Both the position numbers and the translations under genes were made by a program. The notes below the pieces were generated by a model. The model saw only the letters and a program-made list of their open reading frames with translations, was not told where the DNA came from and ran no database searches. 64,000 nt of DNA from NCBI RefSeq assembly GCF_003991205.1, contig NZ_RXOZ01000036.1, positions 1 through 64,000 on the forward strand, given 5' to 3'. Origin of the DNA: Georgenia sp. SYP-B2076 (lineage in GTDB: Bacteria; Actinomycetota; Actinomycetes; Actinomycetales; Actinomycetaceae). Below are positions 1 to 8,722 of this stretch, piece after piece; positions within the stretch are counted from its first letter, which is position 1; each line of letters begins with the position of its first letter.

Positions 1-259
1 AACGTGCCCGGTACCAGGCGGTCATGGACCGTGCGCCGTCGAGCGCCCAGAGGCCGTCCGCCTCGATGGTCGCCAGCGCGCGGGCGCCGAGCGCCTCTGC
101 CTTGCGCCGGACCTGCTCGACACCGTCAAGCACCGCGAGCACCGACTGGCCGGGAACGTCATGGAGATCGATGGCCTGCAGCCCGACCAGGATCTCCTGG
201 ATCTGGGCCAGCCCGTCCTCGAGGGCTGCGGCCGGGGTGCGGTCCTCGAGGAGCGACAT
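1..259 (-). CDS. DUF222 / HNH-endonuclease-signature protein, N-terminal part
   Basis: Only the first 86 codons are in the window; the gene runs off the left edge. The peptide starts MSLLEDRTPAAALEDG and ends in GARSMTAWYRAR. The alpha-helical run with E-A-L-G-A-R-A-L-A-T-I-E followed by a G-(A/S)-R-S-x-x-x-W motif is typical of the DUF222 (13E12-repeat) domain, which in actinomycetes usually precedes a C-terminal HNH nuclease motif. The HNH part would lie outside the window, so nuclease function is inference. The ATG is chosen because GGGGAGG lies 8 nt upstream. A promoter with TTGTGC and TAGGCT boxes sits about 50-80 bp upstream. These genes are often multicopy in a genome; their role is unclear. 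Confidence 0.72.
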   Translation of the reverse strand, partial: MSLLEDRTPAAALEDGLAQIQEILVGLQAIDLHDVPGQSVLAVLDGVEQVRRKAEALGARALATIEADGLWALDGARSMTAWYRAR

Positions 260-306
260 GTCCAGCACCTCCCCAAAAGATACCGATGGGTAAGTCTTCT
301 GAGCCC

Positions 307-336
307 AGCCTATTGAACACTCGTACGGCAGCACAA
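307..336 (-). promoter_or_regulatory. promoter of the DUF222 gene
   Basis: Read on the minus strand, a -35-like TTGTGC (336-331) and a -10-like TAGGCT (312-307) are separated by 18 bp. Transcription would start near 300, giving a leader of about 40 nt that carries the GGGGAGG ribosome site. The surrounding 285-430 is markedly AT-richer than the rest of the window. Confidence 0.45.
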
Positions 337-361
337 GAGATTTTGACCTGTGAATTAAATT

Positions 362-433
362 TGTGGAAACGATGGCATCATCGCCACCTGTGGAAAGAAT
401 GGCATCATCGCCCTATGGAAAGAATGGCGGAGC
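362..433. repeat. short tandem repeat, 25-27 bp, about 2.7 copies
   Basis: Three copies start at 362 (27 bp), 389 (25 bp) and 414 (partial). They share TGTGGAAA, then AATGG or GATGG, and the first two also share CATCATCGCC. They lie in an AT-rich gene-free stretch upstream of the DUF222 promoter. No protein-coding role is apparent. Confidence 0.6.
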
Positions 434-626
434 AAGGCCACGGTATGACGGGAAGGTATGTGTGAGGCGGGCGGGCACGCGGCCAGCGGAACCGCCGCAA
501 CCACCCACTGAGGCGGCCGCGCGAGCAGCGGCGTGATGCGGCAATGGACCACTGGAGTTGTCGCCGCCCGGCCGTCGTGGCGCGCCGGCCACCGTGGCAC
601 CCCTGGCGTCGCAGCACCCCTAGGGC

Positions 627-642
627 GGCGGGACGCCCCGCC
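627..642 (-). terminator. possible terminator hairpin after mnmA
   Basis: GGCGGG (627-632) and CCCGCC (637-642) can pair around an ACGC loop, about 110 nt beyond the mnmA stop. There is no T-tract, so this is only a candidate. Confidence 0.3.
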
Positions 643-749
643 TCAACCGGAGCGCTCGGCAGGTCGCGCCCCGGTGGGGGCGGACATCACCCACGATCCC
701 CCGCGTGGGGTCGGTGCAGGCCAGCAGGAGACGACGTGACGCCGAGCGC

Positions 750-1952
750 TCACGCCGGCAGCGGCGCCCCGCGCCGGGCTCGTGTGATCGTGGACTGCCC
801 GAGCACGCGTGTGCCGGAGTAGACCACGAGCGACTGCCCGGGCGCGATGCCCCGCAGCGGCGTCGACAGCCGTGCCTCCAGCGCACCCCCGTCACGAGCG
901 CCGTCCGCACCGGCAGCGGCCGCGCCGGCACCGCCCACATTCGAGACCGCCTCCCCGGTGCCCGTCGCACCTGCGCCGTCGTCCGCGGGGCGGCGGCGCA
1001 CCTGCGCCGGAACCGGCTCCCCGTGCGCGCGGACCTGCACCTGCACGTCCGTCCACTCCCCCGCCGGGACGTCGTCAGCCAGCCAGACCGTCTTGCCGGC
1101 GCTGATCTCGTCGACACTGAGGAGCTCGGAGGGCCCGACGACGATCTGGTTGCTCTGCGGGCGCACCTCGAGCACGTACCTGGGGCGGCCGTCGGCCGCG
1201 GGCCTGGTGAGCCCGAGGCCCTTGCGCTGGCCGACGGTGTAGGCGTAGGCGCCGTCGTGCTCGCCGAGCACCTTTCCGTCCGCGTCGACCACCTCACCCG
1301 GCTTTGCACCGAGCCGGTCCCGGAGGAACCCCTGGGTGTCGCCGTCGGCGACGAAGCAGATGTCGTAAGAGTCCGGCTTGGCGGAGACGCTGAGGCCGCG
1401 CGCCGCGGCCTCCGCGCGCACCGCTTCCTTCGACGGCGCGTCTCCGAGGGGGAAGAGCGAGCGCGCAAGACGCTCCGGGCCCATCACGGCGAGGACGTAG
1501 GACTGGTCCTTGAGCGGGTCGGCAGACCGGTGCAGCTCGCGGCGGCCCCCGCCGGCGACCTCGATCCGGGCGTAGTGCCCGGTGGCGACGGCGTCGAAGC
1601 CGAGCGCCAGCCCACGGTCGAGGAGGGCGGAGAACTTGATGTGCTCGTTGCAGCGCACGCACGGGTTGGGCGTGCGCCCGGCGGCGTACTCGGAGAGGAA
1701 GTCCCCCACGACCGTCTCCTCGAACTCCTCGGACAGGTCCCAGACGTAGTACGGGATGCCCAGGACGTCGGCCGCGCGGCGCGCGTCCCCCGCGTCCTCG
1801 ATGGAGCAGCAGCCGCGCGAGCCGTTCCGGTGCTGCGCACGCGACCGGCTCAGCGCCATGTGGACCCCGACGACGTCGTGCCCGGCGTCGACGGCGCGGG
1901 CCGCGGCGACGGCGGAGTCGACGCCGCCGGACATGGCTGCCAGGACGCGCAT
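750..1952 (-). CDS. mnmA: tRNA-specific 2-thiouridylase MnmA
   Basis: 400 aa. MnmA activates U34 of Lys, Glu and Gln tRNAs with ATP and transfers sulfur to form 2-thiouridine in the cytoplasm. The N-terminus carries the PP-loop SGGVDS (residues 8-13). The two expected catalytic cysteines are visible: C101 in RCNEHIKF and C199 in [10 protein letters not shown]. The central and C-terminal beta-barrel domains follow. The ATG overlaps the stop of the upstream cysteine desulfurase by one base (TGATG), with GAAGGTG as ribosome site, so the sulfur donor and thiolase are probably coupled. Unusual is a Gly/Ala/Asp-rich insert at about residues 322-356 inside the last domain, which makes the protein longer than the common 350-375 aa. 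Confidence 0.96.
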   Translation of the reverse strand: MRVLAAMSGGVDSAVAAARAVDAGHDVVGVHMALSRSRAQHRNGSRGCCSIEDAGDARRAADVLGIPYYVWDLSEEFEETVVGDFLSEYAAGRTPNPCVRCNEHIKFSALLDRGLALGFDAVATGHYARIEVAGGGRRELHRSADPLKDQSYVLAVMGPERLARSLFPLGDAPSKEAVRAEAAARGLSVSAKPDSYDICFVADGDTQGFLRDRLGAKPGEVVDADGKVLGEHDGAYAYTVGQRKGLGLTRPAADGRPRYVLEVRPQSNQIVVGPSELLSVDEISAGKTVWLADDVPAGEWTDVQVQVRAHGEPVPAQVRRRPADDGAGATGTGEAVSNVGGAGAAAAGADGARDGGALEARLSTPLRGIAPGQSLVVYSGTRVLGQSTITRARRGAPLPA

Positions 1953-3286
1953 CAGTTCACCTTCGGGTCGGGGACGGGCGAGGCAGGGACGGCCAGGTGT
2001 GCCGCAGACGCGCCGGGTGCGGCGGGGCGGGACGAAGCCGAACCCGCGACGGGCGGCGTCGGCGACGTCACGCCGGGCGGCCCGGCCGTCCGGTGCCTCT
2101 GGGTGGCGTGCGCGCGGCGGGCGCCGGCGATGACGCCCGGCAGTGCGGCGACCGCGGCGTCGACGTCGTCCGCCGTCGTCGTGCGCCCCAGGGAGAACCG
2201 GACGGCCGCGCGGGCCTGCTCCTCGGTGCGGCCCATGGCCAGCAGCACGTGCGACGGCTGCTGGACACCGGCCTGGCACGCCGAGCCGGACGACGCCGCG
2301 ATACCGGCCATGTCGAGGCCGAAGAGAAGAGCGTCGGCGTCGGCGTCGTCCACGGTGAAGTGCGCGGTGCCCGGCAACCAGGCGCTCTCGTCGGCGCCGT
2401 CCGGGCCGCTCAGGTGCACCCCGGGCGCGGAGGAGAGCACCGCGGAGATCAGCCGGCCCTTGAGCGCACGCAGGCGGTGCGCCTCGGCCTCCTGCTCGGC
2501 GACGGCACCGCCGACCGCGAGCGCGAGCGCCCGCGCACCGGCCACCGCCAGCGTTCCCGAGCGCACCCCGCGCTCCTGCCCGCCGCCGTGCTCGACGGGG
2601 GTCAGGGCAAGCTCGCGGCGGGCGATCAGCGCGCCCGTGCCCACCGGGGCGCCGAGCTTGTGGCCCGAGAGGCTCAAGGCGTCGAGCCCCGAGCGGTCGA
2701 AGCGCACGGGAATGTGCCCGACCGCCTGGACGGCGTCGGAGTGCACCGGCACGCCGACGGCGTGGGACAGGGCGACGACGCGGTCCATCGGCTGGACCAC
2801 ACCCGTCTCGTTGTTGGCCCACATCACCGACACGACGGCGGACGCGTCCGCATGGTCCGCCAGGTGGCGCTCGAGCGCGTCGAGGTCGAGCACGCCGCCG
2901 GCGCCCACGGGCAGGACGTCGAGGTCGGCGTCCTCGTGGCTCGCGAGCCAGTGCGCCGCCTCGAGGACGGCGTGGTGCTCGACGGCGGAGACGGCCAGGC
3001 GGGTGCGGGCCGGGTCCGCGGCGCGCCGGGCCCAGTAGGTGCCCTTGACGGCGAGGTTGTCGGCCTCGGTCCCGCCGGACGTGAAGAGGACCTCGGCGGG
3101 CTCCGCGCCGAGCGCCGCGGCGAGCTGCTCGCGGGCCTCCTCGAGCCGGCGTCGGGCGTCGCGCCCGTCGGCGTGGAGGGAGGAGGGATTGCCGAGGTGC
3201 GTGAGCTCCTCGGCGTAGGCGGCGGCGACCTCCGGGCGCACGGCGGTGGTGGCCGCATGGTCGAGGTAGTGCTGGCTGCCGGTCAC
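1952..3286 (-). CDS. cysteine desulfurase (NifS/IscS family)
   Basis: 444 aa PLP enzyme that removes sulfur from cysteine as an enzyme-bound persulfide, here most likely for MnmA next door. Visible motifs: EHH (103-105), the PLP lysine in SLSGHKLG (K210) and the catalytic cysteine in [10 protein letters not shown] (C337). Residues beyond about 392 form a Pro/Ala/Ser-rich tail absent from typical family members of 380-400 aa. The start is uncertain: GTG at 3286 is preferred because a TAGACT box lies 8 nt upstream and no ribosome site is present; GTG at 3292 is the alternative. Whether it also feeds Fe-S assembly cannot be told from the sequence. Confidence 0.93.
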   Translation of the reverse strand: MTGSQHYLDHAATTAVRPEVAAAYAEELTHLGNPSSLHADGRDARRRLEEAREQLAAALGAEPAEVLFTSGGTEADNLAVKGTYWARRAADPARTRLAVSAVEHHAVLEAAHWLASHEDADLDVLPVGAGGVLDLDALERHLADHADASAVVSVMWANNETGVVQPMDRVVALSHAVGVPVHSDAVQAVGHIPVRFDRSGLDALSLSGHKLGAPVGTGALIARRELALTPVEHGGGQERGVRSGTLAVAGARALALAVGGAVAEQEAEAHRLRALKGRLISAVLSSAPGVHLSGPDGADESAWLPGTAHFTVDDADADALLFGLDMAGIAASSGSACQAGVQQPSHVLLAMGRTEEQARAAVRFSLGRTTTADDVDAAVAALPGVIAGARRAHATQRHRTAGPPGVTSPTPPVAGSASSRPAAPGASAAHLAVPASPVPDPKVN

Positions 3287-3294
3287 GATCACCC

Positions 3295-3300
3295 AGTCTA
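3295..3300 (-). promoter_or_regulatory. -10 box of the cysteine desulfurase gene (leaderless type)
   Basis: TAGACT on the minus strand, 8 nt before GTG 3286. Its last base is only 2 nt before the alternative GTG 3292, which would then be too close. No Shine-Dalgarno sequence lies between, so the transcript probably starts at or next to the GTG. Confidence 0.5.
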
Positions 3301-3487
3301 GGTACCCGGGCCCCGGTCGACACGGCGGTGAGCGGGGCGCACCGACGGGCACCGGCGGCGTCGGCGGCCGGCGACCGGAGGGGCGACAAAAGCCAGGTCG
3401 GCGACGAAGATCGTGCCTGCGAGTGCCATCACCAGATCGATGCCGACCGGTCGGACCTCCGGCGGGTCGGCGTGGAAGGAACACCTC

Positions 3488-4090
3488 ATGGCCACGTACA
3501 AGATCGGCTACTTCGTCGGTAGCCTCGCCACCGCCTCGATCAACCGCACCCTCTCCAAGGCGCTGCTCAAGCTCGCGCCGGAGTCCCTCGAGTTCACGGA
3601 GATCCCCATCCGGGACCTCCCCCTGTACAGCTACGACTACGACTCGGACTTCCCGCCCGTGGCCCGCGCGCTCAAGGACGCGATCGGCGCCTCGGACGGG
3701 ATCCTCTTCGTGAGCCCGGAGTACAACCGCTCCATCCCGGGCGGGCTCAAGAACGCCATCGACTGGGGCTCGCGGCCGTGGGGCCAGAACTCGTTCGCCC
3801 GCAAGCCCACGGGCATCATCGGCGCCTCTCCCGGTGGCATCGGCACCGCGGTGATGCAGTCCAGCATGCGCAGCGTGCTGAGCTTCCTCGACGCGCCCCA
3901 GCTCAACTCCCCCGAGGCCTACATCACCTTCAGGGCAGAGGCCTTCGGCGAGGACGGCGACGTCAAGGACGAGTCCACGGCCACGTTCCTGCGCCACTAC
4001 ATGGACGAGTACGGGGCCTTCGTCGAGCGCGTCCTCGATGCCAACGCCTCGGGGCACATCGGCGACCAGCACGCCGACTCGGCCAAGTGA
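3488..4090 (+). CDS. NAD(P)H-dependent FMN reductase, flavodoxin-like fold
   Basis: 200 aa. The fold and motifs match the NADPH-dependent FMN reductase family: an N-terminal beta strand followed by a flavin phosphate loop (GSLATASIN), the SPEYNRSIPGGLKNAIDW segment and GIIGASPGGIGT. Such enzymes reduce FMN, quinones or azo dyes in the cytosol; the true substrate is not readable here. ATG 3488 is chosen over upstream in-frame starts because GGAAGGA lies 7 nt before it. The gene stands alone on the plus strand and converges on etfA, with 79 bp between the stops. Confidence 0.88.
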   Translation: MATYKIGYFVGSLATASINRTLSKALLKLAPESLEFTEIPIRDLPLYSYDYDSDFPPVARALKDAIGASDGILFVSPEYNRSIPGGLKNAIDWGSRPWGQNSFARKPTGIIGASPGGIGTAVMQSSMRSVLSFLDAPQLNSPEAYITFRAEAFGEDGDVKDESTATFLRHYMDEYGAFVERVLDANASGHIGDQHADSAK

Positions 4091-4169
4091 CGCGCTGCGG
4101 GTGCCCGATCGGTGACGCGCCGCGGGCCCCCGCCCCGCCGGACGCCCGCCGCCCGACGCGCTGAGCCCC

Positions 4170-5159
4170 TCAGCCCTGCCGCAGCCGGCGGAGCTCGGCG
4201 ATCGCCTGCGACAGCACGTCGCTCACATCACCGACGACCCCGAGATCGGCCATCTCGAAGATGGGGGCCTCGGGGTCGTTGTTGATCGCCACGACCGTCT
4301 CAGCCGCCTGCATCCCGGCGGTGTGGTGGATCGCGCCGCTGACCCCGGCGCCGATGTACAGGCGCGGGGAGATCGTCACGCCCGTCTGGCCGACCTGCGC
4401 GGAGTGCTCGATCCACCCCTCGTCGGTGGCCACGCGGGTCGCGCCCACGGCGGCGCCGAGCTCGTCGGCGAGCTCCTCGACCAGGGTGAAGTCGCCGTCC
4501 ACGCCCCGGCCGCCGACGACCACGACCTTCGCCTCGGACAGCGGCGCCCGCCCGCCGCGGGGGTGCTCGGTGCGCGAGACCACCCGGACCGCCCGGGCGC
4601 CGGCGGAGAAGCCGACCGGCACGCTGACGGCGGTCGCCGCGCCGCTGGGGGCGGGGACCGCCTCGGCGGCGGTGGGCTTGAGGGCCACGACGGGGACACC
4701 CCGGGTCACGGCGCAGGTGGTGTCCCAGGTGCCCTGGAGCACCGTCTTGGACACGGCCAGCGTGCCGTCGGCCGTGACGGCGACACCGGTCGCGTCGACG
4801 ATCGCTCCCGAGCCCAGCGCCACGGCCAGGCGCGCTGCGAGCTCCTTGCCCGCGAAGGTGGAGACGAGCAGCACGGCGGCGGGCTCCACCTCCCTCGCGA
4901 CGGCGAGGACCGCCTCGGCCGCCACGGCGGTCACCTCGGGCGAGAGCCCGTCCAGCTCCGGGACGTGGACGGTGCCCACGCCGTAGCGGCCGAGCGCGTC
5001 GAGGTCCGGCGCGTCGGTCAGGGCCGCGGCGGCGACGCCGGCCGGCCCGGCCAGCGTCCGCGCGAGGGTGAGGACCTCGGCGGACGGCGCGGTCAGGGCG
5101 CCGCCGACGTGGTCGACGACGACGAGCACGGGTGCGGTGAGCGTGGTGGGCTCGGTCAT
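4170..5159 (-). CDS. etfA: electron transfer flavoprotein alpha subunit
   Basis: 329 aa. EtfA binds FAD and, with EtfB, carries electrons from acyl-CoA and related dehydrogenases to the quinone pool. The C-terminal FAD domain is clear: KVVVVGGRGV, the conserved QVGQTGVTISPRLYIGAGVS region and SGAIHHTAGMQ, then VAINNDPEAPIFEMADLGVVGD. The N-terminal half is the less conserved ETF alpha/beta domain. The ATG has AGGAGA 5 nt upstream, and the gene follows etfB by 13 nt, so the two form one operon. No partner dehydrogenase or ETF-quinone oxidoreductase lies in the window. Confidence 0.95.
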   Translation of the reverse strand: MTEPTTLTAPVLVVVDHVGGALTAPSAEVLTLARTLAGPAGVAAAALTDAPDLDALGRYGVGTVHVPELDGLSPEVTAVAAEAVLAVAREVEPAAVLLVSTFAGKELAARLAVALGSGAIVDATGVAVTADGTLAVSKTVLQGTWDTTCAVTRGVPVVALKPTAAEAVPAPSGAATAVSVPVGFSAGARAVRVVSRTEHPRGGRAPLSEAKVVVVGGRGVDGDFTLVEELADELGAAVGATRVATDEGWIEHSAQVGQTGVTISPRLYIGAGVSGAIHHTAGMQAAETVVAINNDPEAPIFEMADLGVVGDVSDVLSQAIAELRRLRQG

Positions 5160-5172
5160 GTTCTCTCCTGCC

Positions 5173-5982
5173 TCAGACAAGCTTGTTCTCGACCAGGAAC
5201 GCGGCGAGCCGCACACCCGCGTCGCCGGAGTCGGTGATGATCTGTCCCTGCGCCCGCCGGGGCCGCGCCGCTGCGGAGAGCACCCGGGTGCCCGCGCCGG
5301 CGGTGCCGACCTCGGGTCCGCCGTCGGCCTCCGCGCCCGTGGACGCCAGGGCCAGGTCGTCGAGGTCCCAGAGGGTCACGGGCTTCTTCTTCGCCGCCAG
5401 GATCGCCTTGAAGTTCGGGTAGCGCGGCTCGTTCGCCTCGTCGGTCACCGAGAGCACGGCGGGCAGCTCGGCGGCGAGGACCTCGTCCGCCTCGCCGATC
5501 GTGCGGGTGATCGTGAGGGTCCCCTCCGACAGCGTCACCTCGCTCGCCAGGGTCAGCTGCGGCAGGTCGATGGCCGCGGCGAGCGCGGAGGGCAGCATCG
5601 CGGTGAGCCCGTCCATCGAGGCCATGCCGGTGACGACGAGGTCCACCGGCACCTCGCCGCCGAGCTTGCGCACGGCGGCGGCGAGCACACGGGCCGTGCC
5701 CACGACGTCGGAGCCGGCGATTCGGTCGTCGCTGACATGCACGCCGGAGTGGGCGCCCATCTGCAGGGCGCGTCGGACGGCGTCGACGGCGCCCCCCGGG
5801 CCGACGGTCAGCGCGACGACCTCCCCGCCCGTCTCCTCGGCGAGGGACACGGCGGCCTCGACGGCGTTCTCGTCGAGCTCGCTCAGGACGTCGTCCTCCC
5901 CGCGCACGAGATGGCCGTCGGAGCCCAGGCTTCGCTCGGACTGCAGGTCGGGGACATGCTTGACGCAGACGACGATCCTCAT
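5173..5982 (-). CDS. etfB: electron transfer flavoprotein beta subunit
   Basis: 269 aa, the usual length. EtfB is the AMP-binding partner of EtfA. Family features: N-terminal RIVVCVKHVPDLQSE, the GPGGAVDAVRRALQMGAHSGVHV stretch that contacts AMP, VVTGMASMDG, and a C-terminal arm that wraps EtfA. It is the first gene of the pair. No TAnnnT box at leaderless distance and only a weak GGGA stretch precede the ATG, so the start is set by family alignment rather than by signals. The 287 bp upstream (5983-6269), shared with glgX on the other strand, contain no other gene. Confidence 0.94.
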   Translation of the reverse strand: MRIVVCVKHVPDLQSERSLGSDGHLVRGEDDVLSELDENAVEAAVSLAEETGGEVVALTVGPGGAVDAVRRALQMGAHSGVHVSDDRIAGSDVVGTARVLAAAVRKLGGEVPVDLVVTGMASMDGLTAMLPSALAAAIDLPQLTLASEVTLSEGTLTITRTIGEADEVLAAELPAVLSVTDEANEPRYPNFKAILAAKKKPVTLWDLDDLALASTGAEADGGPEVGTAGAGTRVLSAAARPRRAQGQIITDSGDAGVRLAAFLVENKLV

Positions 5983-6269
5983 GGTCCCAGCCTGCCACCT
6001 GGCGGCGGACGGGTCGCAATCGGCGCCCGCGCCGCCGCGCGCGTGTGCGCACTCTCACCCGCGTCCCCCGGCCCCCCGGGCACGGCGCCCCGGCGGCGAC
6101 GGGGGACGGAGGTCCCCCGCGCGGCCGCCGTCCGGCCCCGCGGTCCGGCCCGCGCCCCCACGGCACCGTCCCCGCCACCCCCCATGGCGCCGGCCCCGCC
6201 CCGAGCCGGTGCCCCGGCCGCGGCCGTCCCGCGCGCGAACACGCCTGACGTGTGCTGTTGAATGGGCCG

Positions 6270-8552
6270 GTGACCACCACACACTTCCGACCTCCGGGCC
6301 CGGCGACTGCCGTGACGCCGGCCGCCGGGCTGCCGTACGTGGACCGGCCGGCGCCGATCGCGCCGGGCCGCGCCCTCAACCCCCGGCGCCTCGGCGCCCA
6401 CCTGGTCGGCGACGGCATCGACGTGGCGGTGCACGCGGCCCGGGCGAACCGGGTGGACCTGTGCCTGGTCGACGTCGCCGACGACGGTTCGCTCACCGAG
6501 CGCCGCTACCGCCTGCGCGGCCCCGTGACGGGGATCTGGCACGGCCACGTCCCCGGCGTGCGCGCGGGCCAGCGCTACGGCTTCCGGGTGCACGGGCACT
6601 GGGACCCGACCGTGGGACTCCTGCACAACCCGGCCAAGCTGCTCCTCGACCCCTACGCGCGCGCCGTCACGGGGCAGGCCCGGGTGGTGCCCGCGATCTA
6701 CTCGCACACGGTCGACCGGTACCGGGCACCCCTGGACGGCCGCACGAGCGCCGACCGGACCGACTCGGCGCCGTTCGTCCCGCACGGCGTGGTGATGGAC
6801 GCCGTCTCCCCCGCCGTCGCCGCGCCGCGGGTGCCGTGGTGCCAGACCGTCCTTTACGAGGCGCACGTGCGCGGGCTGACGATGCGGCTGCCCGGCGTCC
6901 CCGCCGACCTGCGCGGGACGTACGCCGGCCTCGCGCACCCGGCCACGATCGCGCACCTGTTGGGCCTCGGCATCACGACGGTCGAGCTGCTGCCGATCCA
7001 CGCGAGCATGTCCGAGCCCTTCCTCACCGACAAGGGGCTGACGAACTACTGGGGCTACAACACCCTGGGCTTCTTCGCGCCCGAGCCGCGCTACGCCACG
7101 CGCGCCGCGCAGGACGCCGGGCCCCGGGCGGTCCTCGACGAGGTCCGCGCCATGGTCGGGGGCCTGCACGCGGCGGGCCTCGAGGTCGTTCTCGACGTCG
7201 TCTACAACCACACGTCGGAGGCCGGCGCGGACGGCCCGACCCTGAGCCTGCGCGGGCTGGACAACACGGGGTACTACCTGCACGACGGCTCGAGCCCCGC
7301 CCGGCTCGCCGACGTCACGGGCACGGGCAACTCGCTGGACTTCCGGCGCACGCGGGTGGTCCAGCTGGCGCTGGACTCGCTGCGCTACTGGGCGGGTGAG
7401 ATCGGCGTGGACGGCTTCCGCTTCGACCTGGCCGTCACGCTCGGGCGCAACGGGGCGGAGTTCACGCCGTACCACCCGTTCCTCGTCGCCATGGCCACCG
7501 ACCCCGTGCTGAACCAGACGAAGCTCATCGCCGAGCCGTGGGACCTCGGCCCGGGCGGGTGGCGCACCGGCCAGTTCCCGGCCCCCATGGCGGACTGGAA
7601 CGACCGGTTCCGGAACGCCGCGCGGACGTTCTGGCTATCCGACGCCGCGGCCCAGTCGAAGGGCACCACGGGGCGCGACCTGCGGGAGCTGGCCACCCGC
7701 ATGTCCGGCTCCGCGGACCTGTTCGGCCTGGGCGAGGTCCCGGGCGGGCGCGGGCCGCTCGCGTCGATCAACTTCGTCACCGCGCACGACGGCTTCACGC
7801 TGGCGGACCTGGTGACGTACGACCACAAGCACAACGAGGACAACCTCGAGGGCAACCGGGACGGCACCGACGACAACCGTTCGTGGAACCACGGCGTCGA
7901 GGGGCCGGTCCCGCGCGACTCCCCCTTCGCCGCGGTGCTGCCGGTCCGGCGTCGGTCCATGCGCAACCTCCTGGGCACGCTGCTGCTCTCGGCGGGCACG
8001 CCCATGCTCACGGCCGGGGACGAGATCGGGCGGTCCCAGGACGGCAACAACAACGCCTACTGCCAGGACGACGAGGTCTCCTGGGTGGACTGGAGCCCCG
8101 TGCCCTGGCGCGAGGACATGTGTGCCACCACCGAGTACCTCCTGCGCCTGCGCCGCGAGCACCCGGTGCTGCACCCCACCCGGTTCGCGTCCGGGCGCCC
8201 GGCGGACGGCGACGACCTGCCCGACCTGGCGTGGTTCGACGCGACGGGCTCAGCGATGACGACGCAGCAGTGGCACGACCCGCACCACCGTGTCCTGCAG
8301 ATGCTGCGCTCGGGCCGGCCGGTGGACGACTCCGACGCCCTGATCATCCTCAACGGGTCGCTCGACCAGCAGCCCGTCGCGCTGACGCCGGGCCGGGGCC
8401 GGGACTACGAGCTGGTCTGGGACTCCGCGTGGGAGCGTCCCGAGTACTCCCGCAACGAGGTGGACCACGACCCGCTGAGCATGGTGGCCTCCCCGGGCGA
8501 GACGGTGACCATGGAGTCGCTGAGCATGCGGCTCTACCTCGCGCGGCCCTGA
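6270..8552 (+). CDS. glgX: glycogen debranching enzyme GlgX (GH13, isoamylase type)
   Basis: About 760 aa. GlgX hydrolyses the alpha-1,6 branches left after phosphorylase action, releasing short maltodextrins. Order: N-terminal CBM48-like domain (GAHLVGDGIDVAVHAARANRVDLCLVD), GH13 barrel with LDVVYNHTSEA, the nucleophile Asp in DGFRFDLAVTLGR, the acid Glu in IAEPWDLGPGG and TAHDGFTLADLV, then a C-terminal beta domain. The start is uncertain: GTG 6270 has TTGAAT 6 nt upstream and no ribosome site, and GTG 6252 is also in frame. A 22-23 bp tandem repeat follows the stop. With GlgP (minus strand, further down) it completes glycogen breakdown. Confidence 0.93.
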   Translation: MTTTHFRPPGPATAVTPAAGLPYVDRPAPIAPGRALNPRRLGAHLVGDGIDVAVHAARANRVDLCLVDVADDGSLTERRYRLRGPVTGIWHGHVPGVRAGQRYGFRVHGHWDPTVGLLHNPAKLLLDPYARAVTGQARVVPAIYSHTVDRYRAPLDGRTSADRTDSAPFVPHGVVMDAVSPAVAAPRVPWCQTVLYEAHVRGLTMRLPGVPADLRGTYAGLAHPATIAHLLGLGITTVELLPIHASMSEPFLTDKGLTNYWGYNTLGFFAPEPRYATRAAQDAGPRAVLDEVRAMVGGLHAAGLEVVLDVVYNHTSEAGADGPTLSLRGLDNTGYYLHDGSSPARLADVTGTGNSLDFRRTRVVQLALDSLRYWAGEIGVDGFRFDLAVTLGRNGAEFTPYHPFLVAMATDPVLNQTKLIAEPWDLGPGGWRTGQFPAPMADWNDRFRNAARTFWLSDAAAQSKGTTGRDLRELATRMSGSADLFGLGEVPGGRGPLASINFVTAHDGFTLADLVTYDHKHNEDNLEGNRDGTDDNRSWNHGVEGPVPRDSPFAAVLPVRRRSMRNLLGTLLLSAGTPMLTAGDEIGRSQDGNNNAYCQDDEVSWVDWSPVPWREDMCATTEYLLRLRREHPVLHPTRFASGRPADGDDLPDLAWFDATGSAMTTQQWHDPHHRVLQMLRSGRPVDDSDALIILNGSLDQQPVALTPGRGRDYELVWDSAWERPEYSRNEVDHDPLSMVASPGETVTMESLSMRLYLARP

Positions 8553-8569
8553 TCCGTGCCCCGACGCGC

Positions 8570-8659
8570 GACGGCCGGGGCCCCGGGGTCGGGACGGCCG
8601 GGGTCCGGGGTCGGGACGGCCGGGGCCCCGGGGTCGGGACGGCCGGGCCCCTGGGTCGG
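8570..8659. repeat. tandem repeat, 4 copies of 22-23 bp, after glgX
   Basis: Copies at 8570-8592, 8593-8614, 8615-8637 and 8638-8659 each begin GACGGCCGGG and end GGGTCGG. Copies 1 and 3 contain the palindrome CCGGGGCCCCGG. They fill the space between the glgX stop and the trpS leader promoter and could help end glgX transcription, but no T-tract is present. Confidence 0.75.
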
Positions 8660-8661
8660 AC

Positions 8662-8667
8662 TAGGGT
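8662..8667 (+). promoter_or_regulatory. -10 box of the trpL-trpS transcript
   Basis: TAGGGT lies exactly 7 nt before the GTG of the leader peptide, the spacing typical of leaderless actinobacterial transcripts. No convincing -35 hexamer is visible in the repeat-rich DNA upstream. Confidence 0.6.
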
Positions 8668-8674
8668 GTTCGTC

Positions 8675-8722
8675 GTGCCGACTTCCCTGCGCTCCTGGTG
8701 GCCGTCCACACGACGGGCCTGA
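8675..8722 (+). CDS. trpL: Trp-rich leader peptide of trpS (attenuator ORF)
   Basis: 15 codons, GTG start, encoding MPTSLRSWWPSTRRA and ending in TGA. Two consecutive Trp codons occupy 8696-8701. The ORF starts 7 nt after a -10 box and lacks a ribosome site, so it is probably the first thing read on the transcript. It lies 82 nt upstream of trpS. Tandem Trp codons in a short ORF ahead of a Trp gene, followed by alternative hairpins, are the hallmark of ribosome-mediated attenuation: Trp-starved ribosomes would stall at W8-W9. The coding call rests on this context, not on length or conservation. Confidence 0.72.
   Translation: MPTSLRSWWPSTRRA

Larger units (their letters stand above)
260..749. 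other. gene-free stretch between mnmA and the DUF222 gene
   Basis: These 490 bases hold no convincing ORF. Contents are the DUF222 promoter (307-336), the 25-27 bp tandem repeat (362-433) and a GC hairpin (627-642) that could end mnmA transcription. The remainder (440-620, 645-749) shows nothing recognisable. Confidence 0.6.

Noticed and set aside
362-433. CRISPR-like appearance of short spaced repeats
   Set aside because: Units are directly adjacent without spacers, only about 2.7 copies exist, and no cas gene is near.
5979-7475. Long minus-strand open frame opposite glgX
   Set aside because: Its translation is Val/Arg/Gly low-complexity with no domains, and the plus-strand frame encodes an intact GlgX; open antisense frames are expected at this GC content.
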